From positions 17,887 to 51,385 of the forward strand of contig JAENZL010000012.1 of NCBI GenBank assembly GCA_016841265.1: 33,499 bases of DNA. The letters are read 5' to 3'. Positions 8,103-16,204 of the stretch are shown piece after piece. The translations under genes and the position numbers were made by a program. Each line of letters opens with the position of its first letter. Position 1 is the first letter of the stretch. Below the pieces are notes generated by a model that saw only the letters and a program-made list of their open reading frames with translations, was not told where the DNA came from and did no database searches. Source of the DNA: Methanobacteriota archaeon. GTDB lineage: Archaea; Halobacteriota; Methanosarcinia; Methanosarcinales; Methanosarcinaceae.

Positions 8103-8142
8103 AGTTTCAACCCTTTAAGCTGAAACTTTGGGTTCAACCCAA
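8103..8142 (-). terminator. Two adjacent hairpins after trmY
   Basis: TTGGGTT-C-AACCCAA (8128-8142) is a perfect 7-bp dyad, and AGTTTCA ... TGAAACT (8103-8109 and 8121-8127) is a second perfect 7-bp stem next to it. Both lie within 50 bp of the trmY stop codon (8154-8156). They probably mark the trmY transcript 3' end or separate trmY expression from pus10. No U-run follows. Confidence 0.5.
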
Positions 8143-8153
8143 TCGACTGCAAC

Positions 8154-8795
8154 TTAATTTTCAACCCTGTCGGCTGCACATTCACTCTCAACAGCAGGCT
8201 CGACTTCAGGTTCCAGCCTATCAAGTTCGTTGTGAATAAGGGTTATGCAGTGGTTGGAATGCAGGGAAATCGGACCCACGGAGATAATTTTCGCTCCGGC
8301 CCCGAGGATTTCTTCTTCCTCTTCTTCGGTAACCCCGGTGTGGTCCCCGAGGATAAAGACAGGGTCCGTAATTTCCCGGGCAACTTCCCTTATATCTGCT
8401 CCGTCTTCCCGGAGGTAGAGCAGAGTGCGCCCCTTAAACTGTTCCAGCAGGGTTTTCAGGTCACCCCTGCGGACCCAGACGCCTGGTGTGGACCGGACCT
8501 CATACTCAGAAGCCTCCTTTTTGAGGGCTTTCTGGATTAAAGAGCCGCTGCTGCGCTCATCCGGGTTCAGGTACCTCAGGGTCATGCCGTCAAAGCGCAC
8601 GATTTTCCCGGGATCGGGTTCCCCGAGGAGGAGCAGGTGTACATTTACGTCTCTTCGCATCCCGAAGGAGAGAAAGAGGGCAGAACTCACACAACGGCAG
8701 AGGATGTCCATCCGGCCTGCCGAACCCGGAAGGTCGTTTAAGGGAAAATCTCCGCTTGTCATTGCCTTGTGCCCTATAATAACGATATCGCGCAT
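8154..8795 (-). CDS. trmY: tRNA (pseudouridine(54)-N1)-methyltransferase TrmY
   Basis: SPOUT-class methyltransferase that converts pseudouridine 54 of archaeal tRNA to N1-methylpseudouridine. The N-terminus (MRDIVIIGHKAMTSGDFPLN) is typical of TrmY, and the C-terminal trefoil-knot region has FILGDHTGVTEEEEE at about residues 147-161 and SVGPISLHSNHCITLIHNEL near 175-194. The length of 213 residues is close to the family norm, with a short acidic C-terminal extension. Its substrate is made by Pus10, the next gene downstream on the same strand, so the pair forms a two-step T-loop modification pathway. Paired hairpins after the stop and a 370-bp repeat-bearing spacer suggest that they are not tightly co-transcribed. 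Confidence 0.92.
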   Translation of the reverse strand: MRDIVIIGHKAMTSGDFPLNDLPGSAGRMDILCRCVSSALFLSFGMRRDVNVHLLLLGEPDPGKIVRFDGMTLRYLNPDERSSGSLIQKALKKEASEYEVRSTPGVWVRRGDLKTLLEQFKGRTLLYLREDGADIREVAREITDPVFILGDHTGVTEEEEEEILGAGAKIISVGPISLHSNHCITLIHNELDRLEPEVEPAVESECAADRVEN

Positions 8796-9002
8796 GGAGG
8801 CACTATATTTACGTAAGGGATATAAAAGATGTATGCATGTTCACTGGCATAGCCCGGATAAGGTAATACTGGAAAAAATAAATCATACGGAAAAAATCAG
8901 ACTGGAAAGAACCAGACTGGTAAAAAACAGATTGGATGAATAAAACACACCGAGAAAACAGTTATAATAATTAAAAAAATCAAGATCCAGAAAGGGATAA
9001 GG

Positions 9003-9662
9003 ATGAAGATACTCGCAATTTCCGACCCCCACGGGGACTATTCGAAAATGAAGGCAATCATGGAACGGGCAGGAGACTTCGACCTTGCAGTCATCGTAGG
9101 GGACCTGACCAATTTCGGCCCCGATGAGAAGGTCGAGGAACTCATGGAGTTGTTCGACAAACCCGTGCTTGCAATTCCAGGGAACTGTGACCAGAAGAGC
9201 ATTCTGGAAGTCCTGGACGCCTCAAAGGCGACCAACCTCCACGGAAAATCCGAACAGATCGGGAAAATCCGATTCATCGGGCTCGGAGGCTCGAACCCCA
9301 CCCCCTTCAACACTCCCTTCGAAATTCCGGAAGAAGAAATCGAAAGCACCCTTGAAGGAATGGTCTGCTCCGCGGAAGCCGCCGGGACCTGCGGGAAGGT
9401 CGTGCTCCTGACCCACGCCCCACCTCAGGGGACCTGCGACGAAATCCCCTGTGGGCACGTGGGCAGTACTGCCATCCGGAAGTTCCTGGACAGGGTGGAC
9501 CTTATAGTCTGTGGGCATATCCACGAAGCCAGAGGTATGGAAAAGGTCGGAAAAACCACAGTGGTGAACCCTGGAGAAGCCTGCAAAGGTTCCTGTGCCA
9601 TGATAACCATTGAGGAAGCCGAAGAGGACAAACCCATCGAAGTCGAGCTTATAGAAGTCTGA
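9003..9662 (+). CDS. Calcineurin-like metallophosphoesterase
   Basis: Cytoplasmic phosphodiesterase or phosphatase of the MPE superfamily, 219 residues. The metal-binding motifs appear in order: SDPHGD (7-12; D8 and H10), VGDLTNFG (36-43), PGNCD (59-63), LLTHAP (about 139-144) and CGHIHEARG (about 169-177). The set is complete, so the enzyme should be active with two metal ions, but the substrate cannot be read from the sequence. Nine cysteines is rather many for this fold; two pairs sit near CDEIPCGH and CKGSC. An AAAGGGATAAGG stretch precedes the ATG. It is transcribed away from trmY and is followed by a probable terminator, so it looks monocistronic. Confidence 0.88.
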   Translation: MKILAISDPHGDYSKMKAIMERAGDFDLAVIVGDLTNFGPDEKVEELMELFDKPVLAIPGNCDQKSILEVLDASKATNLHGKSEQIGKIRFIGLGGSNPTPFNTPFEIPEEEIESTLEGMVCSAEAAGTCGKVVLLTHAPPQGTCDEIPCGHVGSTAIRKFLDRVDLIVCGHIHEARGMEKVGKTTVVNPGEACKGSCAMITIEEAEEDKPIEVELIEV

Positions 9663-9697
9663 ACCTGCTTCAATCCCAAATCCCTGACTCCTGTTTT

Positions 9698-9735
9698 GCC
9701 GGAATTTCGGCCGGGCTTTCAGGGAGACTTTTTTT
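9698..9735 (+). terminator. Hairpin and T7 run after the metallophosphoesterase
   Basis: GCCGGAATTTCGGC (9698-9711) can form a short stem; a run of seven Ts follows at 9729-9735 and the next 40 bases are T-rich. Oligo-T runs are the main termination signal in archaea. Confidence 0.55.
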
Positions 9736-9918
9736 CTCTTATTTATCTCCTGTTTCTTTCTATATTTCCCCCTTTATCCCTCGCGGAAATATCAGGTAAA
9801 GGGAATGCTTAAATTAAATAAAATTCCAAACCTTACATATGGAATTTTATGAGGTTGAACGACGGACGTAATCCAGGATTTTGGGTTTGACCCGGTTTTT
9901 ATCGATTTCCTTCAAAAA

Positions 9919-11151
9919 TTGGCCATAGCTTTCCTTATAGGGATACTGATCGGGATCGAAAGGGAACACCGCAGCCAGACTCACGAGATCTTTGCAGGAG
10001 TAAGGACCTACAGTATAACCTGTATTACAGGGATGCTTACCGCCCTCCTGACAACCTCAACGGGGTCAGGAATCGTGTACATAGCTGCGCTTTTCTTTGC
10101 GGCGATCTGCTGCATAATCACCTACACAAAAATCACCATTTACCAGAGGATAGGTGTGACCAGTCCCATCACCCTTTTCTTCATATTCATCCAGGGAGTG
10201 CTTGTAGGATACGGGTACGGCCTCTTTGCAATCGTTTCCGCAGTTGTGGTGAGTTTCCTCCTGATACAGAAAAAACCCCTTCACGAGTTTGCCGGGAACC
10301 TGACAAGGGAGGAGCTCCTGAACGCTATGCAGTTCCTGGCAGTGGCTTTCATCCTTTATCCCGTGATGCCTGAAAAAAAGATTTTCGGGCTTGTAGACCT
10401 GAAAACCGCAATCCTGATCGTTGTCCTGGTATCCCTGATCAGTTTCCTGAGCTACGTGCTCCTGAGAAAATTCGGGGCAAAAAAAGGGCTCTGTTATTCC
10501 GGTTTCCTCGGAGGCTTTGTGAACAGTGAAGCTACCACCGGAGCTCTTGCCGGGATCTCAAAAAAAAGTTCAGGGATGGCAGAACCCGTACTTGTCGGAA
10601 TATTGCTCTGCAACACCTCAATGCTTATCAGGAACCTGGTAGTGGCGTTCATAGTTGACCCGAGCGGGAAGACGACCCTTTTAATGTTACCGCCCCAGCT
10701 TGCAATAATCCTCCTCTCAGCCCTCTTTGTGCTCAGGAAGAACAAAAACCTCTGCCCTATCGGCACGGAAACCCTTGAGATCAAGTCTCCTTTTTCCCTT
10801 GTGCCTGCTTTCAAATTCGGAGCCGCTTTCACCCTGATCCTTATCATAGGCAGCACCGCCAATGAAGTGGCAGGCACTGCCGGGATCTACGCAACCGCCC
10901 TCGGGGCTTTTGTCAGCAGTTCGGGAGTCATCGTGTCCATCACCCTGCTTGCCGTAAGCGGGAACATCTCCTACATGACCGCAGCAAACACGGCCGTCCT
11001 GGCAAGCCTGATAAGCACAATAAACAAGATCCTGCTCAGCAAGATATCCGGTTCAAACGAACTGTATTCCATTTCAAGGACAGTTTTCGGGCTGATAACC
11101 CTCACAGGAGTTGCCGCACTGTTCTTATGGAGCTATGTGAGCAGCATGTGA
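9919..11151 (+). CDS. MgtC/SapB-DUF4010 type membrane protein
   Basis: Polytopic membrane protein of about 410 residues. The first part matches the MgtC/SapB pattern (FLIGILIGIEREH, then AGVRTYSI), and the rest matches DUF4010, with many hydrophobic helices and the conserved GGFVNSEATTGALAGI stretch near residues 200-215. The family function is unclear; proposed roles include ion or metal homeostasis. The N-terminus is uncertain. The only usual start in frame is TTG at 9919, yet the open frame continues upstream to 9859 and reads DFGFDPVFIDFLQKLAIAFL, which looks like the natural MgtC beginning, without any ATG, GTG or TTG. A short ATG frame starting at 9840 runs into a stop in another phase. 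A non-standard start, frameshift or sequence error is possible. Confidence 0.8.
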   Translation: MAIAFLIGILIGIEREHRSQTHEIFAGVRTYSITCITGMLTALLTTSTGSGIVYIAALFFAAICCIITYTKITIYQRIGVTSPITLFFIFIQGVLVGYGYGLFAIVSAVVVSFLLIQKKPLHEFAGNLTREELLNAMQFLAVAFILYPVMPEKKIFGLVDLKTAILIVVLVSLISFLSYVLLRKFGAKKGLCYSGFLGGFVNSEATTGALAGISKKSSGMAEPVLVGILLCNTSMLIRNLVVAFIVDPSGKTTLLMLPPQLAIILLSALFVLRKNKNLCPIGTETLEIKSPFSLVPAFKFGAAFTLILIIGSTANEVAGTAGIYATALGAFVSSSGVIVSITLLAVSGNISYMTAANTAVLASLISTINKILLSKISGSNELYSISRTVFGLITLTGVAALFLWSYVSSM

Positions 11152-11253
11152 AGGGAAATAAAAGGGCTGAATAATCTACATTCAGAAGGCGAAATCCGGT
11201 ATTGCACCAAAAAATATCTATTATGTGCTTGAAGCATCCTTATATGCAATAGA

Positions 11254-11336
11254 GCATTTGAAATGCACTTACATAAATTATATTATACCTTATATCATAC
11301 CTTATACCATACCTTAACCATACTTTATATCATACA
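11254..11336. repeat. GCATTT-G-AAATGC dyad and TATACCTTA repeats
   Basis: A perfect dyad at 11254-11266 is followed at about 11279-11336 by six to seven short copies of ATACCTTAT(A/C). This occupies the spacer between the MgtC-type gene and the lipoprotein gene (11152-11508). The rest of the spacer is AT-rich; several ATATA runs could be TATA boxes for the lipoprotein. Confidence 0.5.
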
Positions 11337-11508
11337 CCAATCTCCAGAAAAGAAAAGGTTGGTTGAAAGACGAATAATCAAAGCAACCTTAAAACCTGAA
11401 AATTCATTCAAGCAAACTCAAAAAAAATAGAAACAGAAAAGATCAAAATTCCGGACAAAGGTCAAACTCCCGGAATTTCCATATAAAAGAGACTTGGGGA
11501 ATGTATTG

Positions 11509-12060
11509 ATGAAAGCAAAGATCATTGTTTTGCTCCTCGTATTGAGCGCCGTGCTACTTTCAGGGTGTGTGGGAGACGAACAGCCTGCACCGGAAGAGAA
11601 TCTGACTTCGGAAGAGAACCTGACTACTGAAGAGATAGGGACGCCAGAAGAAAACGAAACTTCTGAAGAGGAAATGATTCCTGAAGAAGAAGTAACACCA
11701 GAAGAAAACGAAACTTCTGAAGAGGAAATGATTCCTGAAGAGGAAGTGACTCCTGAAGAGGAAGATGCTTCCGAGGGGCCAACAATCATAAGTCCTGAGA
11801 CCAGTGTAAAAACTTACACCATAAGAATAGATAACTACAGAGCAACTCCTGCAAGCCTTGAAATCAAGAAAGGAGATACCGTTGCTTGGATTAATTTCCA
11901 GGACAAACTTTTCACCCTAGTCAGCGAGGAAGGGCTTTTTGAGAATAAAAACCTAGTATACAGGCGCAGCTACCCCTATACCTTCAACGAAACCGGAACT
12001 TATAATTTCAGCGTCCTTCCGGGCAGTATGGACGTCACCGTAACCGTAGAAGAGCCCTGA
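11509..12060 (+). CDS. Lipoprotein with cupredoxin-like domain lacking copper ligands
   Basis: Exported lipoprotein of 183 residues from the ATG at 11509; a TTG at 11494 is also in frame but would add five residues before the signal. The signal peptide ends in the lipobox LSGC (cysteine at residue 20). A Glu/Thr/Pro-rich spacer follows (about 25-85) containing two nearly identical copies of ENETSEEEMIPEEEVTPE (a 54-bp DNA repeat). The C-terminal ~90 residues resemble a cupredoxin fold: IKKGDTVAWINFQDKLFTL, YPYTFNETGTYNFSV, then GSMDVTVTV. In copper-binding relatives these positions hold His, Cys, His and Met; here the histidine site is Phe, and no Cys or His is seen near the Met. It may keep the fold without redox activity. 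No substrate or partner is evident. Confidence 0.8.
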   Translation: MKAKIIVLLLVLSAVLLSGCVGDEQPAPEENLTSEENLTTEEIGTPEENETSEEEMIPEEEVTPEENETSEEEMIPEEEVTPEEEDASEGPTIISPETSVKTYTIRIDNYRATPASLEIKKGDTVAWINFQDKLFTLVSEEGLFENKNLVYRRSYPYTFNETGTYNFSVLPGSMDVTVTVEEP

Positions 12061-12653
12061 AAAGGAAACAGTTCTCCGGAATATTTTCCAGATCCCGAAA
12101 AAACATTCCTTTCCACCGGAATCACAGGAAAAATGTTCCAGCCGCCTGAATGAAATTCAAATCGGAGGAGGAAACCCCTCTTCCAAAAAAATCTTTTTTA
12201 TATTTTCCCTGACTACTTCTCAATCTATTTTCAAATCCAAGATGCCCGATTCCATTGTCCGGACCAGGCTATCTTGCGTTTTCCCGATGTCATTCAAAAT
12301 ATATTCACGGAAATGTTATTATTTATAAAAGGCTTATATTAAAAGGGAGTAAGAAAGGAACTGCCAGAAAGGGGTGCGATTCAATCAGATAATGGGGTCA
12401 AAACAACTTAATCCCGATTCTAAAACTGATAACTATTCCTTTCAGAACCTCCAACGAGAAACTTTCAGGATATCAAACTGACAAACTTTCAGGCTCCTTC
12501 GACGGTAATCCTTCGGATTCCCCGGCGGTAATCCTTCGGATTCCCTGTCCAAAAGATCCGGAAAAAATCAATCCGTATGCCGTAATTCCGGTTTGTTCGG
12601 GCAGTTATGGATAAAATGACCATTACTGTAAAATACGATATCAATGAATAGCA
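12061..12653. other. Gene-free spacer upstream of trm1
   Basis: No convincing gene on either strand. It contains a TATA-like region near 12320-12350 (TTATTTATAAAAGG), a duplicated 20-bp element CGGTAATCCTTCGGATTCCC at 12503-12522 and 12526-12545, each holding the dyad AATCC-TTC-GGATT, and a 14-codon ATG frame (12607-12651) that stops 8 bases before the trm1 ATG. That mini-frame could be a leader peptide or chance. Confidence 0.5.
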
Positions 12654-12659
12654 TTGCAG

Positions 12660-13820
12660 ATGACCCTTAAAACCATAATGGAAGGCACGACAGAGGTTTT
12701 AGTCCCTGTCCCGCCTCAGGATGCGGCCTTCCCTCCCTCTGCGGCACCGGTATTTTATAACCCGGAGATGGAACTCAACCGCGACATCAATGTTGCAGCA
12801 ACTGCAGCTTTCGTGGAAAGACTGCTCGGGAAGAGGGATATGCAAAGGGAAGAGGTCCGTTACGTTGATGCCTTTTCCGCATCGGGAATCCGGGGGCTCC
12901 GGGTTGCTGGAGAAGTAGGGATCCACGCTACCCTGAACGACTGGAGCCAGGAGGCATTTGAGCTAATTCAACAGAACATCAAACTCAACGGGCTGGAGGA
13001 AAAAGCGGAAGGATGCCGGAAGAATGCAAACGTACTGCTCCACGAGAAGAGATTCCACATTGTGGACATCGACCCCTTCGGGACGCCTTCCCCCTTCCTG
13101 GACGCAGCTTCCTCATCGGTCTATAACCTGCTTTCGGTTACGGCAACAGATACCGCCCCCCTTTGCGGAGCTCATCTGAATTCGGGGATCCGAAAATATG
13201 CAGCCGTGCCCCTTAACACGGAATTTCACAGTGAGATGGGGATGCGGGTCCTGCTCGGGGCCTGCGCCAGGGAACTTGCAAAACACGAAAAATCAATGGT
13301 CCCCCTGCTCTCCCATGTCACCCGGCACTACGTCCGCAGTTATCTTGAAGTGCGCCAGGGAGCAAAACAGGCGGACAGGACCCTTAAATCCGTAGGCTTC
13401 CTCGCCCACTGCCCGAAATGCGGTTTCAGGCAACCTGTGGAGGGACTGGCCGTGCACATCGACCGGGAATGCCCTGTCTGCGGAGCCCGCACGAATATTG
13501 CAGGTCCACTCTGGCTCGGCACCTTAAGGGAACCTGCATTTTGCAACGAGGTGCTTGCCGAAATGGAAAAGCGTCCTCTCAGGACAAAAGAAAAAGCCAT
13601 GAAGATAATCAGCTTCTGCAAGGACGAACTCGACATACCCATGTTCTACGACCAGCACGTAATCTGCAAGGAACTGGGAGTTTCGGCTACAGGCATCGAA
13701 GGTTTTCTCGAAGCCCTGAGAGCAAATGGGTTTGAAGCCTCACGTACTCATTTCAGCGGAACTTCATTCAAGACGGATGCGCAGATAACGGAAATTAAAA
13801 AAATAATCCGTTCCCTGTGA
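12660..13820 (+). CDS. trm1: tRNA (guanine(26)-N2)-dimethyltransferase Trm1
   Basis: SAM-dependent enzyme that dimethylates G26 of tRNA, the hinge between D-arm and anticodon arm. From the ATG at 12660 it has 386 residues, a normal length. The N-terminal [13 protein letters not shown] and [12 protein letters not shown] are typical of Trm1. The SAM-binding segment [14 protein letters not shown] is near residue 67, [11 protein letters not shown] near 93, and the DIDPFGTP catalytic-type motif near 138. A C-terminal zinc ribbon has CPKCGF and CPVCG pairs at about 255 and 275. A TTG two codons upstream is an alternative start. It is the third tRNA-modification gene in the window but is not linked to pus10-trmY; it appears monocistronic. 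Confidence 0.94.
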   Translation: MTLKTIMEGTTEVLVPVPPQDAAFPPSAAPVFYNPEMELNRDINVAATAAFVERLLGKRDMQREEVRYVDAFSASGIRGLRVAGEVGIHATLNDWSQEAFELIQQNIKLNGLEEKAEGCRKNANVLLHEKRFHIVDIDPFGTPSPFLDAASSSVYNLLSVTATDTAPLCGAHLNSGIRKYAAVPLNTEFHSEMGMRVLLGACARELAKHEKSMVPLLSHVTRHYVRSYLEVRQGAKQADRTLKSVGFLAHCPKCGFRQPVEGLAVHIDRECPVCGARTNIAGPLWLGTLREPAFCNEVLAEMEKRPLRTKEKAMKIISFCKDELDIPMFYDQHVICKELGVSATGIEGFLEALRANGFEASRTHFSGTSFKTDAQITEIKKIIRSL

Positions 13821-14027
13821 AAAGCCCCAAAAATTCAAAGCATCCCGGAAGCCTAAACCCCTCAATCAAGTTCATAAATCTCAAAAGTCTCATGAGAACT
13901 CAAAAATCTCAAAATTCCGGAAAGCTGAAGCTCAGAGAATAAATTGGAACAGATAATATCAAAAAGAAGTTTTAAGATAATAACTGTCTAAAAATCATAC
14001 AAAACATATTGAATGATAATAAATATT

Positions 14028-14044
14028 TGGATCGGTAAGATCCA
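14028..14044 (+). promoter_or_regulatory. TGGATC-N5-GATCCA dyad before the winged-helix gene
   Basis: Perfect 6-bp inverted repeat with spacer GGTAA, 37 bases upstream of the ATG at 14081 and overlapping an AATAAATATTTGG TATA-like stretch. The placement suits an operator, perhaps for autoregulation; it could also be a hairpin in the leader. Confidence 0.45.
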
Positions 14045-14080
14045 GAGGCAACCCGCCATAAGGCACTCCAATGTGATATT

Positions 14081-14725
14081 ATGTCCGACGATGATGCAGA
14101 AAAATTGTTTTTACAGGAAAAACCAACTCTTGCACTGCTTATTATAGGCTCGATGGAAAAGACCTACGCCTCCGTTATTTCAAAAGAGATAGATTCCACT
14201 TTTGCCCATACCACGAGGATCCTCACCAAAATGGAACAGTGCGGACTTATCAGATTCACATTAGAGGGGCGGATCAAATTTGTTGAACTTACGGAATACG
14301 GAAAGGATGTCGAAATTGCCCTCAAGGAGTTTCGGAATGTCATCCGGGAATCAGCCCCCCCGGAAGAAGCCGAAGCAGCCGGAGAAGTGGCAGCCACGGG
14401 AACAGGGGAAGAAAGCCCTGGATCTGCGGCTGGAAAAGCGGTAGAAGAAGCAGGGGAAGCCGAAAAAATAAAGGAGCTCGACCCGATAAATAAGGAAATC
14501 CTTGTGAAAATCAGGAACCTCAAGGAAAAGATCGAGAGCATCCACCGGGAAACTCTGGAACAGGGAGACAGCAGGGATATGATTTCCCGAAAACTGGGCC
14601 CCTACAGCCGGGACATCAAAAAACTCAAGAACATGATTGAAACAGCTGAAAGCCCCATTGATGAAATTGTTACGGAATCCCTGGAAGAAAGTTCCAGCCT
14701 CTTTGAATCTTACCTTAAACATTGA
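14081..14725 (+). CDS. Winged helix-turn-helix protein with coiled-coil C-terminus
   Basis: Probable DNA-binding regulator of 214 residues. Residues about 10-90 read as a MarR/winged-helix domain: a helix (KPTLALLIIGSMEKTYASVI), a recognition region (FAHTTRILTKMEQCGLI) and a beta-wing (RFTLEGRIKFVELTEYG). An Ala/Glu/Gly-rich linker follows at about 100-130, then a charged helical segment (140-205) that may form a coiled coil for dimerisation. No ligand-binding or metal site was recognised. A dyad 37 bp upstream of the start could be its own operator. The 3' end reads TACCTTAAACAT, and a 15-bp tandem array with nearly the same word begins 16 bp after the stop codon. Confidence 0.75.
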   Translation: MSDDDAEKLFLQEKPTLALLIIGSMEKTYASVISKEIDSTFAHTTRILTKMEQCGLIRFTLEGRIKFVELTEYGKDVEIALKEFRNVIRESAPPEEAEAAGEVAATGTGEESPGSAAGKAVEEAGEAEKIKELDPINKEILVKIRNLKEKIESIHRETLEQGDSRDMISRKLGPYSRDIKKLKNMIETAESPIDEIVTESLEESSSLFESYLKH

Positions 14726-14740
14726 TTACTAGATTTGAGT

Positions 14741-14998
14741 TCCTTAAACGTATGATACCTTTAAACGTATGATACCTTTAAACGTAGGTACCTTAAATAT
14801 AGGTACCTTAAACGTATGATACTTAAACGTAGGTACTTTAAACGTAGGTACTTTAAACGTAGGTACCTTAAACGTAGGTACCTTAAAAGTAGGTCCTTAA
14901 ACGTAGGTACTTTAAACGTAGGTACCTTAAACGTAGGTACCTTAAACGTAGGTACCTTAAACGTAGATACTTTAAATGTATGATACCTTAAACATGAG
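14741..14998. repeat. 15-bp tandem array, about 18 units
   Basis: About 18 copies of CCTTAAACGTAGGTA with variants (CTTTAAACGTAGGTA, CCTTAAACGTATGATA) lie between the winged-helix gene and the DUF2110-like gene. Reading across units, TACCT-TAAACGT-AGGTA is a 5-bp dyad, so each unit can form a small hairpin and the array presents regularly spaced TTTAAA-type words. The end of the preceding gene (TACCTTAAACAT at 14711-14722) resembles the unit. An 82-codon minus-strand frame across the array is a by-product of the 15-bp period. Confidence 0.9.
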
Positions 14999-15206
14999 AT
15001 CCACATCATAAGTTAATATAAGCCCTGAAGGTTGAAACTCAACTTCACAAATGGTGCTCAGCATTATATTGGAATACATTACACTTTTGGTACCCGCCTA
15101 ATACGTTCACATCCAGTTTTAGCATTCAGACTCTCCTTAAAATCGGGAACCATTTTCATTTGACTCAACGGAATTTAAAATTCAAAGTTGATACGGCAGG
15201 AAGAAC

Positions 15207-15902
15207 ATGAAAAAAGTAGTCATACTGCAACCCATATATGGAAACCGGGAAAGGGCAATTAATTCCCTTAAAGCCCTTATTGAAAACGAATTGAAAGAAC
15301 TTGAAGTGAAGTTTGAAATATCAGTTGCCTCTGACCAGTGGGCGGAGATAAGCCTTGAAGGGGAAGACGAAGATGTTTCCATAAACTTCCTGGTTTCGAA
15401 ATACGGAACCCCTGCCAATAAAGTAGAACCTGGAAAAGTATACAGGGGTTTTATCCTGGCCGTCGAGGAAGATTTACTCGTGGTCAACATTGGCATCCCT
15501 GTGAGGGTCGAAGCCAGGGAGCTAAAGGCCCTGGGCAGCGGGAAAGCAAAACAGCTTGCTTCAAGGTTCGGGCTGATTCCCCACCTTCCGGCAGAAATCG
15601 AAATCATTGAAAGCAAAGGCAACCGGCACAGAGCAAGATTCAGCAAGCAGCAACTTGACCTCTGGTGGGAGTGGAAAAAGGCAGGTACGGACAGGGTAAC
15701 CATAAATGCTGCTACCCGTTCGGAGATAAAAAGCGCAATCAAAAAGACCGGACACGGCAAGGATATTTACGAGATCGAACGCCTGGGGCTCATGGAACAC
15801 GCAATCGTCTGCCGGGAAAAGACAGACGGGCCGGGGATCGTAGCCGCAATAGGCCCGCTCCTGAACTCGGAAATGGGAGTCGTGATAAGAAGCGCCGATT
15901 GA
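15207..15902 (+). CDS. Conserved archaeal protein, DUF2110-like
   Basis: Soluble 231-residue protein that resembles the archaeal DUF2110 family; this assignment is from memory of the sequence pattern. Features include an N-terminal VVILQPIYGNRERA, a central NIGIPVRVEARELKALGSGK, a WWEWKKAGTDRV segment near 151-162 and a C-terminal GPGIVAAIGPLLNSEMGVVI. The charged alpha/beta composition suggests a cytosolic, perhaps nucleic-acid-associated protein, but no catalytic motif is visible. The ATG at 15207 follows a good AGGAAG ribosome binding site, and no alternative start is needed. It lies alone between the tandem array and the convergent msvR gene. Confidence 0.6.
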   Translation: MKKVVILQPIYGNRERAINSLKALIENELKELEVKFEISVASDQWAEISLEGEDEDVSINFLVSKYGTPANKVEPGKVYRGFILAVEEDLLVVNIGIPVRVEARELKALGSGKAKQLASRFGLIPHLPAEIEIIESKGNRHRARFSKQQLDLWWEWKKAGTDRVTINAATRSEIKSAIKKTGHGKDIYEIERLGLMEHAIVCREKTDGPGIVAAIGPLLNSEMGVVIRSAD

Positions 15903-15978
15903 TCGACATCCTAACAGCCCCGAAATATTAATACTTATTTTTCCAGACAACGGAAGGCTGGAGGAAAAATTAAAAGAG

Positions 15979-15992
15979 AGTTATATAAATGG
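15979..15992 (+). promoter_or_regulatory. TATA-like promoter without an obvious downstream gene
   Basis: GAGTTATATAAATGG is a good archaeal TATA box on the plus strand, but the next 200 bp contain only a 9-codon frame before the convergent end of msvR. It could drive a small or antisense RNA, or be chance in AT-rich DNA. Confidence 0.25.
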
Positions 15993-16123
15993 TGTTTAAA
16001 AAACAGAGGATGTTATAAAGGAATTTACAGAAAATAATTTGACTGGAATCCGGGCCCGTGCTTCACTGGTGTAAGCGAGAACCTTAATCAGGGATACTGC
16101 AATAAACAATCTTAGTAAGGAAT

Positions 16124-16174
16124 CATAATCTGGATTATGTAATAGAAACATAATCTGGATTGTGTAATAGAAAC
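16124..16174. repeat. 25-bp tandem repeat with CATAATC-TG-GATTATG dyad
   Basis: ATAATCTGGATTATGTAATAGAAAC (16125-16149) is followed directly by a copy with one change (16150-16174). The first copy contains a perfect 7+2+7 dyad (16124-16139); in the second, one arm has a mismatch. It is 30 bp from the msvR stop codon, in the 15903-16204 spacer. Confidence 0.6.
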
Positions 16175-16204
16175 ATTATCAGTGATCTTAATCAGAAGCC
16201 ATAG

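Noticed and set aside
14761-15009. 82-residue minus-strand protein made of TFKVP repeats
   Set aside because: It is only the translation of the 15-bp tandem array, whose length is a multiple of three.
16015-16110. Possible tRNA or structured RNA
   Set aside because: GGGCCC and short stems are present, but no T-loop consensus, cloverleaf or C/D box pair could be drawn.
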